Source: Actinomycetes bacterium
GTDB taxonomy: Bacteria > Actinomycetota > Actinomycetes > Propionibacteriales > Propionibacteriaceae
Reading direction: 5' to 3'
Assembly: GCA_009785885.1 (NCBI GenBank)
Contig: WQUE01000146.1
Coordinates: 1-5,190, forward strand
Length of the DNA: 5,190 nucleotides
The position numbers and the translations under genes are program-made. The notes beneath the pieces are model-generated. The model ran no database searches. It saw only the letters and a program-made list of their open reading frames with translations, and had not been told where the DNA came from. Shown one piece after another: positions 1-3,890 of the stretch; positions within the stretch are counted from its first letter, which is position 1, and each line of letters begins with the position of its first letter.

Positions 1-419
1 CCGGAGGCGGCGTCCGTCGCCGCCGAGACACCGCTGACCAGGCCCGGGGGGCCGAAGAGGGCCAGCACCGAGGCCGCCCAGTCCCGGAAGCACACCGCCG
101 GCCACGGTGTCGTCGAGGTGTTCCGCAGCGTGACCTCGACCGTGCCGGACAGGCGCTTGGCCGCCGGGTCGAGGGTGAGGGTCATGGCGTAGCGGCTGCG
201 GTCGAGCGTGGGCGAGGGGGTGACCGACGGGGTCGGCATCGGTGTGGCGGTGGGCGCCACGGGTAGCACCGGTGCCACGGACGAGGCGGTCGCGACCGTT
301 GTGGGACGGGGCGTCTCGGGGATCGTTTCGTGCCCGGCCGCGCACCCGGCCGCGAGAAGGCCCAGGGCTGCGGCGAGCGCCCCGATCGCCCTCGGCCGCC
401 AGCCTCCGCCGCCACGCAT
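1..419 (-). CDS. Lipoprotein, probable M1-family metallopeptidase N-terminus (partial)
   Basis: The frame is open from ATG at 419 to the left edge (139 codons visible), so the C-terminal part lies outside the window. Residues 1-26 form a lipoprotein signal peptide: an Arg-containing N-region (RPR), a hydrophobic stretch (IGALAAALGLL) and a lipobox LAAGC with Cys26. A Pro/Thr/Ser-rich linker follows to about residue 72, as is usual for actinobacterial surface lipoproteins. From about residue 75 the sequence (YAMTLTLDPAAKRLSGTVEV, then NTSTTPW) has the beta-strand pattern and the 'L-x-G-x-x-x-V...N-T-S' spacing typical of the N-terminal domain of M1 zinc aminopeptidases. The catalytic HEXXH motif would lie beyond the window, so the family call is inference. 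There is no Shine-Dalgarno before the ATG; a -10 box TAGACT lies six bases upstream, suggesting a leaderless transcript. The gene looks unrelated to the defence genes to its right. Confidence 0.6.
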   Translation of the reverse strand, partial: MRGGGGWRPRAIGALAAALGLLAAGCAAGHETIPETPRPTTVATASSVAPVLPVAPTATPMPTPSVTPSPTLDRSRYAMTLTLDPAAKRLSGTVEVTLRNTSTTPWPAVCFRDWAASVLALFGPPGLVSGVSAATDAAS

Positions 420-425
420 GACCGC

Positions 426-431
426 AGTCTA
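426..431 (-). promoter_or_regulatory. -10 element of a leaderless promoter for the lipoprotein gene
   Basis: On the minus strand TAGACT (TANNNT type) is followed by six bases (GCGGTC) and then the ATG at 419. That puts the expected transcription start at or next to the A of the start codon. This spacing is the hallmark of leaderless mRNAs in actinobacteria and fits the lack of a ribosome-binding site. No convincing -35 hexamer is seen 17-18 bases upstream. Confidence 0.45.
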
Positions 432-448
432 GCGCGGGCGGAGTCTCG

Positions 449-461
449 CCCCGGAGCGGGG
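449..461 (-). terminator. Short GC hairpin after the permease remnant
   Basis: CCCCG (449-453) and CGGGG (457-461) form a 5-bp stem with a 3-base loop, just after the permease stop at 467 and before the lipoprotein promoter. There is no T-tract, so it could be a weak terminator or chance in GC-rich DNA. Confidence 0.25.
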
Positions 462-466
462 TGGCG

Positions 467-979
467 TCACTGGTCGGGGTCGGCCTGCTCCAGGCCGTCG
501 GCCCCAACGGAGGCGGGGGAGGCGGTGAGATCGTCACCGAAGGTGCCGCACCGCTTGGCGATCCAGCGCATGATGTGGTAGATGATGATCGCCGCGAAGG
601 CGCCCACGGTGATGCCGCCGATGTTGCCGTTCGCGAAGGTGAAGTTGGCGATGCCGGCGATGAGGGCGACGGCGGCGGTCAGCAGGTTGACCGAGTTGCC
701 GAAGTCGACGCGGTTCTCGATCCAGATCCGGGCGCCCAGCAGCCCGATCATGCCGTACAACACCGTGCCCGCGCCGCCGAGCACGCCCGCCGGGATGGTG
801 GCGATCAGCTCGCCGAACTTGGGGCATAGCGACAGCAGCAGCGCGGTGGCGGCGGCCACCCAGTAGACGGCCGTGGAGTAGATGCGGGTCGCCGCCATGA
901 CGCCGATGTTCTCGGCGTACGTGGTGGTGCCCGAGCCGCCACCCGCGCCGGCGAACATCGTGGCCACGCTGTCGCCATC
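467..979 (-). pseudogene. 5'-truncated uracil/xanthine permease (NCS2 family)
   Basis: The minus-strand frame reads GDSVATMFAGAGGGSGTTTY and then ENIGVMAATR (884..913). The latter is the NCS2 signature (Q/E/P)-N-x-G-x4-T-(R/K/G), whose first residue contributes to substrate binding in UraA-type uracil/H+ symporters. Further NCS2-like segments and about four membrane-spanning stretches follow (for example IPAGVLGGAGTVLYGMIGLL, then NLLTAAVALIAGIANF and GGITVGAFAAIIIYHIM), then a polar tail ending at the TGA at 467. Family members have about 420-450 residues; only about 170 remain, starting near TM10. Upstream, permease-like sequence stops at about 979; the frame then reads unrelated residues and meets a stop at 1025-1027. 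The N-terminal half is absent from the window, so this is a remnant, not a working transporter. The breakpoint adjoins the palindrome at 998..1030. Confidence 0.85.
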
Positions 980-997
980 AGGTCCTTCCGCCGAGCT

Positions 998-1030
998 TAG
1001 TGAGAAAATCCTACGCCGATCTTCTCACTA
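998..1030. repeat. 33-nt near-perfect palindrome (13-bp arms, 7-nt loop)
   Basis: TAGTGAGAAAATC (998-1010) and GATCTTCTCACTA (1018-1030) are inverted repeats with one mismatch, flanking CTACGCC. The outer nine pairs are perfect. In a minus-strand transcript the one mismatch becomes a G-U pair, giving a continuous 13-bp stem. No T-run follows on either side. It lies about 20 bases from the point where permease homology stops. It could be an operator, a factor-dependent terminator, or the hairpin/terminal repeat of a lost mobile element. Confidence 0.75.
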
Positions 1031-1127
1031 GCGCGCCCGCGCGCGCTCTCGGGCTGGGCCGTCCTGATCTCACCTGGTCGGCTGGCCGACGGTCCTCCTG
1101 TGGCGAGCGCTCCCTCGCGCCTCGTCC

Positions 1128-1154
1128 TGTCCCAATGATAAGGACATAAGGACA
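1128..1154. repeat. TAAGGACA tandem repeat with inverted TGTCC copy
   Basis: Two perfect adjacent 8-bp copies of TAAGGACA lie at 1139-1146 and 1147-1154. An inverted TGTCC at 1128-1132 faces the GGACA of the first copy (1142-1146). Read on the minus strand, the block starts right where the hsdR-like reading ends (about 1158) and opens with TGTCC. Multiple short repeats beginning with TG at an end are a habit of several IS families. An IS end is therefore possible, but no family was identified. Confidence 0.55.
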
Positions 1155-1159
1155 TGACC

Positions 1160-1239
1160 TCGTACGCAACCCCCTGGCCCAGTTCGGCGGACCAGCCCAG
1201 TGAGGCCTCCTCGACCACCGACTCGGCGAGGGGCGTCAG
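1160..1239 (-). pseudogene. Remnant of the 5' end of hsdR (type I restriction subunit)
   Basis: From a CTG at 1237-1239 the minus strand reads LTPLAESVVEEASLGW, then SAELGQGVAYE. Actinobacterial and other HsdR proteins commonly begin M-x-P-x-x-E-S-x-V-E-E-A-A-L-x-W-L-x-x-L-G-Y, so this looks like the extreme N-terminus of the restriction translocase subunit. The CTG overlaps the vapC stop (CTGA, TGA at 1236-1238). A single A-to-C change from ATGA would explain it and would mirror the ATGA overlap between vapB and vapC. After about residue 27 the resemblance stops at the TAAGGACA repeat, so the nuclease and helicase domains (normally ~1000 residues) are gone. Only ~27 residues support the call, so chance similarity is not excluded. 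Confidence 0.5.
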
Positions 1240-1658
1240 GACGCCCGCCCGGTCAACGGATCCAGGCGGGTGACGGGTGACGCCTTGCGCATTGCCTTAT
1301 CGATGCCGTGGTCGAACGAGGCGATCTGACCGATACCCCCCGCCTCGGCCACAGCCACGAGGTACGCATCGGTGAAGTCCATGTGTTCGGTCTCGTAGAG
1401 GTCAACCGCGCGGCGGACCACGCGCCCCCGCTCCACCTCCACGGACCGCATGGCCATCAGGGCGCGCAGCGACAAGACGATGGCGCTGGCCGGGGCCTGG
1501 TACACCGAGTGCAGCACATGGACCGTCTCGGCCACGATCACGTCAGTGAGCAGCAGCGAGTCTGCCGTAGCCAGGTACCGGCTGGCCGCCGCTCCCTGGT
1601 CAGGTGGCTGCTGGGTCAGGTGACGCACGATCACGTTGGTGTCGAGGATGACGGTCAT
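1236..1658 (-). CDS. vapC: VapC-type PIN-domain ribonuclease toxin
   Basis: 140 residues, the usual VapC length. VapC toxins are Mg2+-dependent RNases that cut tRNA or rRNA and stop translation unless bound by their VapB partner. The PIN acidic residues are all visible: Asp6 in ILDTNVIV, Glu44 in VIVAETVHVL, Asp94/Asp97 in MDFTDAYLVAVA and Asp116 in SFDHGID. The ATG at 1658 is chosen because it overlaps the vapB stop (ATGA, 1655-1658), the normal coupling in vapBC operons; the frame is open further upstream but only through vapB. The stop at 1236-1238 overlaps the start of the hsdR-like remnant, suggesting an original vapB-vapC-hsdR transcription unit. No residue is missing, so the toxin should be active. 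Confidence 0.9.
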   Translation of the reverse strand: MTVILDTNVIVRHLTQQPPDQGAAASRYLATADSLLLTDVIVAETVHVLHSVYQAPASAIVLSLRALMAMRSVEVERGRVVRRAVDLYETEHMDFTDAYLVAVAEAGGIGQIASFDHGIDKAMRKASPVTRLDPLTGRAS

Positions 1659-1897
1659 GAGCGGTTGCCCGCGCGATACGCGATGTCTCTGATCTTGCCC
1701 CACGACAGATCGGCCACCTCCGGTGGCACCGGGATGCTGCCGGCCAGGGCCAGGAAGTCCGGTGCCGCGCGCACCACCATGTGGTCGTCAAGCACCGTGA
1801 ACGTCAGCCGGTCACCCGCGTCGATGCCCAGCGCGCGCCGCACCTCCACCGGCAGGGTCACCTGGCCTTTCGACGTCACCGTAGCAATGCTGCTCAT
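1655..1897 (-). CDS. vapB: VapB-type antitoxin, AbrB/MazE (SpoVT) fold
   Basis: 80 residues. Residues 4-48 (ATVTSKGQVTLPVEVRRALG, then IDAGDRLTF) are a textbook swapped-hairpin AbrB DNA-binding domain: the TSKGQVTLP core, the R-x-x-L-G-I helix end and the G-D-x-L strand. Residues 55-80 (including LSWGKIRDIAYRAG) form the basic/amphipathic tail that normally wraps the PIN toxin and blocks its active site. The ATG at 1897 has a good Shine-Dalgarno (AAGGAG, 1903-1908) five bases upstream. VapB dimers with their toxin usually repress their own promoter, so the operator should lie in 1898..2149. The gene is coupled to vapC by an ATGA overlap, and a possible 13-codon leader ORF overlaps its start. 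Confidence 0.9.
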   Translation of the reverse strand: MSSIATVTSKGQVTLPVEVRRALGIDAGDRLTFTVLDDHMVVRAAPDFLALAGSIPVPPEVADLSWGKIRDIAYRAGNRS

Positions 1898-1935
1898 CCC
1901 ATCTCCTTACGTCCGTGCGTGAGTAAGCCTACCAT
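1894..1935 (-). CDS. Possible 13-codon leader ORF overlapping vapB
   Basis: ATG at 1933-1935 encodes MVGLLTHGRKEMG and ends in a TGA (1894-1896) that overlaps the vapB ATG as ATGA. A strong ribosome site (GCAAGGAG, 1941-1948) lies five bases upstream. The vapB Shine-Dalgarno sits inside this ORF. Translating it could open or feed the vapB start by coupling. The peptide resembles nothing I know, and ORFs this short arise by chance; the well-placed Shine-Dalgarno plus the exact overlap are the only support. Confidence 0.3.
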   Translation of the reverse strand: MVGLLTHGRKEMG

Positions 1936-1992
1936 GACGGCTCCTTGCAGGGTGGGCTGGGGTTGGAGGTCACCCGGGTTCCGGGGATCACG

Positions 1993-2021
1993 TGGGCATC
2001 GCCGGCACTCCGCACTACACT
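1993..2021 (+). promoter_or_regulatory. Candidate promoter for the DUF433/DUF5615 operon
   Basis: TGGGCA (1993-1998; four of six match TTGACA) lies 17 bases before TACACT (2016-2021; TANNNT type). The start point would fall near 2028, giving a leader of about 120 bases before the GTG at 2150. The -10 and start point lie against or under the LexA-type box at 2021..2036, the usual arrangement for SOS repression. It was found by eye only. Confidence 0.4.
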
Positions 2022-2036
2022 CGAACTAGTGTTCGA
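2021..2036. promoter_or_regulatory. LexA (SOS) box, perfect palindromic arms
   Basis: TCGAACTAGTGTTCGA matches the mycobacterial SOS box consensus TCGAAC-N4-GTTCGA at all twelve defined positions, and also contains the wider Gram-positive CGAAC-N4-GTTCG core. LexA bound here would cover the -10 and start point of the candidate plus-strand promoter. The site is 113 bases from the DUF433 antitoxin start and 123 from the vapB start, so control of either is possible; the overlap with the plus-strand promoter favours the former. Confidence 0.75.
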
Positions 2037-2149
2037 CCTCGTCGCAGCGTGTCGCTCGCGCGTTTCGATCCGATCGGGGAACGACACGGCGGCGGACCCC
2101 ACTCGGCCACGTCGTCGTTCGATATGCTGGACCAAGGAGGCGCGGCATC

Positions 2150-2785
2150 GTGAACATCTACACCGACCCCATGCTGAACGTGGCGAACGCCGCAACATAC
2201 CTCGACATCCCCCAGTCCACGCTCGCCCAGTGGAAGCGTTCCGCCGTCATCCATTCGGTCGACGACACCAGGCGCGGGTGGCCGACGCTTCCCTTCGTTG
2301 CGGTGGTCGAGGCCTATGTCCTCCGCCAACTCCGGGACCTCGGCTTCACGCGCCGACACATCGAGGAGGCGGCCGACGGCGCCCGGCGCTGGTTCCACGA
2401 CGACTACGGGCTGGCTCGGCCGGGCATCGGCCATGACGACGGCGTCGAGATCTTCATCGAGGCCGGCGGCGAACTCTTCCGGGCCCAGGATCACCAACAG
2501 GCCATCCGGGAGACGGTGAGCGGCTTCCACGAGTGCATCGAATGGTCGGGGCAGGACCCCAAGCGCCTGCGGCTCGCCAGGTTCGGCAACGTCTACCTCG
2601 ACCCGCGCTTCGGCTGGGGGCGGCCGTCCGTCGCTCCGTCCAACGCCCCCATCAGCGCCATCATCGGGCTGTGGTACGCCGGCGAGCCCCTGGACGTCAT
2701 CGCCCACGAGTACGACATGACCGTCGAGGATGTCGACGCCCTGGTCAGGGCCTGGAGTCAGGCGAATGACCGAGCCGCCGCCTAG
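2150..2785 (+). CDS. Antitoxin: MerR-like HTH plus DUF433 (VapB45-like)
   Basis: 211 residues. Residues 10-75 form a MerR-like winged helix: helix-turn-helix VANAATYLDIPQSTLAQWKR, a short wing and the helix VVEAYVLRQLRDLGFTRRHI. Residues about 148-203 form a DUF433 domain (NVYLDPRFGWGRPSV, then APISAIIGLWYAGEPLDVIA and a second helix-turn-helix-like YDMTVEDVDALVRAW). This layout is that of the M. tuberculosis VapB45 (Rv2018) class of antitoxins, which pair with DUF5615 PIN-like toxins; the next gene is exactly that. The GTG at 2150 is chosen because AAGGAGG (2134-2140) sits nine bases upstream. It overlaps the toxin gene by 20 bases. It should neutralise the toxin and bind the upstream palindromes. 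A LexA-type box lies upstream, which is unusual for this family as far as I know. Confidence 0.85.
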   Translation: MNIYTDPMLNVANAATYLDIPQSTLAQWKRSAVIHSVDDTRRGWPTLPFVAVVEAYVLRQLRDLGFTRRHIEEAADGARRWFHDDYGLARPGIGHDDGVEIFIEAGGELFRAQDHQQAIRETVSGFHECIEWSGQDPKRLRLARFGNVYLDPRFGWGRPSVAPSNAPISAIIGLWYAGEPLDVIAHEYDMTVEDVDALVRAWSQANDRAAA

Positions 2786-3176
2786 GTTCGTCATCGATCG
2801 GTCGCTCGGGAAAGCCGTTGCCGCACACCTCATCGAGCACGGCTGGGACTGCGTGCTCATCCAGGACATCTTTCCGGACGATGCCCGAAACACGCTGGAC
2901 GAGACCTGGCTCGCGTGGGGCAACACCCATGCCGACGCGGCCCTGACCAAGGACGCCGACATCCGCCGACACTGGTGGTACGACGCGGCCGAGATGCCGA
3001 TCTTCGCCTTGGCGCGTCAGGACCTCAAGATCGACGAGATGGTTGCCCTGTTCCTCGCTCAGGAGAAGCGGATACACCGTGTCGCCGCGTCCAGACCGGG
3101 CCGGCAGTTCTGGACCCTGTATCGCAATGGCTCCATGGCGCGCGCAGTGGAACGCCCGATGCGACCACCGGACTGA
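2766..3176 (+). CDS. Toxin: DUF5615 PIN-like nuclease (VapC45-like)
   Basis: 136 residues, close to M. tuberculosis VapC45 (Rv2019). DUF5615 proteins have a compact PIN-like (Mut7-C-related) fold and act as the toxin partners of DUF433 antitoxins, presumably as RNases. Expected acidic positions are visible: Asp11 in FVIDRSLG, Asp46/Glu47 in LDETWLAWG and Asp63 in ALTKDADIR, followed by the strand IFALARQDL. ATG 2766 is preferred because GGAG (2754-2757) lies eight bases upstream. An in-frame ATG at 2730 has GAGG directly against it, with no spacing, and would add 12 residues that do not look like the family's N-terminus. The 20-base overlap with the antitoxin gene implies coupled translation. 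It converges on rloB with a 41-base gap. Confidence 0.82.
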   Translation: MTEPPPRFVIDRSLGKAVAAHLIEHGWDCVLIQDIFPDDARNTLDETWLAWGNTHADAALTKDADIRRHWWYDAAEMPIFALARQDLKIDEMVALFLAQEKRIHRVAASRPGRQFWTLYRNGSMARAVERPMRPPD

Positions 3177-3210
3177 CCCCGATCTGGCCTCAGGCGTTGG
3201 TCACCCGGGG
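3177..3210. terminator. Candidate bidirectional terminator between convergent genes
   Basis: Right after the toxin stop, CCCCG (3177-3181) pairs with CGGGG (3206-3210). Inside it TGGCC (3185-3189) pairs with GGTCA (3199-3203) with one G-U, closing a 9-base loop. There is no T-tract, as is common for hairpins ending actinobacterial operons. It sits in the 41-base gap between two convergent genes, where a terminator is expected. Confidence 0.4.
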
Positions 3211-3217
3211 AAGGTCG

Positions 3218-3890
3218 TCATGGCTTCGGAGCGATTGGGCAAATCGCGCTGGCGCCGGTCACATCACGCCATGCGTTGATGAGGTGGGCCACGAGGACAC
3301 GCACATCCGACGACGGACGGTTGTCCGGATAGCGCCGGCCTTGTGATTCGTGAACCTCAGCGGCTGTCGACGCGCGCAGCGAGGCTTCCGAGCATCGCTC
3401 CGGGGCAAGCCTTGCGACGTCAAGACGCCTCCCCTTCTCATACTGGGGCCACACGGATCGCAGGGCCCGCTCGACATCGACAGCGAAGCAGCCCGGCCGC
3501 ATGTAGTCCGTGAAGTGCCAGAGGAGCCAGACCTCGAAACACGGGTTCGACAAGGCAACGAGGACGCCAGCGTCGCTCGCCGCGCCTCTCGCGCTGGCGA
3601 CCTCATCGGCGTGCTCATCCCAGTCGAACACAGCCCACACTTCATCGAAGGCATCCGATGCGAGGCCCAGCCGTGAGTCACCCAGCCGATAGCGGCGCGC
3701 AGCCGCCACGACCTCGGCCGGCGAAGGCTTGTCGCGCGCGGTCTGGACCGTGACGCCGCCACCGCGCAGGAGTGCGTTGACGTGACGGAAGTAGGCTTCC
3801 TCGGTTTGGCCCTCGCACGAGGAGGAAACGCCGGACGGGATCGCGCGTCGGGGGCCGCCTTCGAGCCGCCTGGGGGAATGGCCTAGACAT
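3218..3890 (-). pseudogene. rloB: RloB / AbiLii-like defence protein, frameshifted near the N-terminus
   Basis: RloB is the partner of the RloA ATPase in AbiL-like phage-defence pairs. The start is ATG 3890, overlapping the rloA stop by eight bases. The first 25 codons read MSRPFPQAARRRPPTRDPV, then RRFLLV, a typical basic RloB N-terminus leading into the first strand. The next expected motif, CEGQTEEAYF (the family's EGxxTE), is present but one frame over: at 3812-3820 GTGCGAG replaces an expected GTGTGCGAG, as if a TG had been lost. The second frame then stays intact to the TGA at 3218, with VFDWDEH (acidic, TOPRIM-like DxD; 3611-3631) and SNPCFEVWLLWH (3515-3550). The repaired product would be ~225 residues, normal for the family. 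As written, translation from 3890 ends at 3678 after 70 residues. A sequencing error would give the same picture. Confidence 0.8.

Larger units (their letters stand above)
980..1159. other. Non-coding scar between permease and hsdR remnants
   Basis: This stretch separates the broken ends of two genes. A minus-strand frame stays open through it as a continuation of the hsdR remnant, ending in a TAA just inside the palindrome (stop at 997-999). Its predicted residues show no family pattern I recognise. It holds the 33-nt palindrome at 998..1030, an alternating GC run (GCGCGCCCGCGCGCGC, 1031..1046) and the TAAGGACA tandem repeat at 1139..1154. The likeliest reading is leftover mobile-element or deletion-junction DNA; no transposase fragment was identified. 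Confidence 0.5.
1898..2149. promoter_or_regulatory. Divergent regulatory region between two toxin-antitoxin operons
   Basis: 252 bp separate the vapB start (minus) from the DUF433 antitoxin start (plus). Palindromic elements seen are the SOS-type box at 2021..2036, CCGATCGG (2070-2077) flanked by the inverted pair GTGTCG (2049-2054)/CGACAC (2082-2087), ACCCGGGT (1972-1979) and CACGTG (1989-1994). A lone GTTCGA half-site lies at 2117-2122. A TANNNT hexamer (TAGGCT, 1926-1931) is a weak minus-strand -10 candidate for vapB without a matching -35. Both antitoxins have DNA-binding domains, so autoregulation from here is expected; which palindrome binds which protein cannot be told from the sequence. 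Confidence 0.6.

Noticed and set aside
467..829. Plus-strand open frames opposite the permease remnant
   Set aside because: Asp/Gly/Ala-rich antisense products of membrane-segment codons; the minus strand carries the NCS2 signature.
1031..1046. Alternating GC run as a Z-DNA or regulatory element
   Set aside because: Short GC runs are common at this base composition, and nothing nearby supports a role.
1308..1922. 204-codon plus-strand open frame opposite vapBC
   Set aside because: Low-complexity, His/Arg-rich shadow of the vapB and vapC coding strand.
2123..2128. TATGCT as the -10 box of the DUF433 operon
   Set aside because: The transcript would start at or inside the AAGGAGG ribosome site, and no -35 hexamer is found at 16-18 bases.
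2015..2962. Long minus-strand open frame (315 codons) opposite the DUF433/DUF5615 genes
   Set aside because: Antisense shadow in GC-rich DNA: no recognisable domain, and the plus strand carries two clear gene families with good ribosome sites.
3812..3820. Programmed +1 frameshifting in rloB
   Set aside because: No slippery codon pair, stop codon or stimulatory structure is evident at the shift; mutation or sequence error is simpler.
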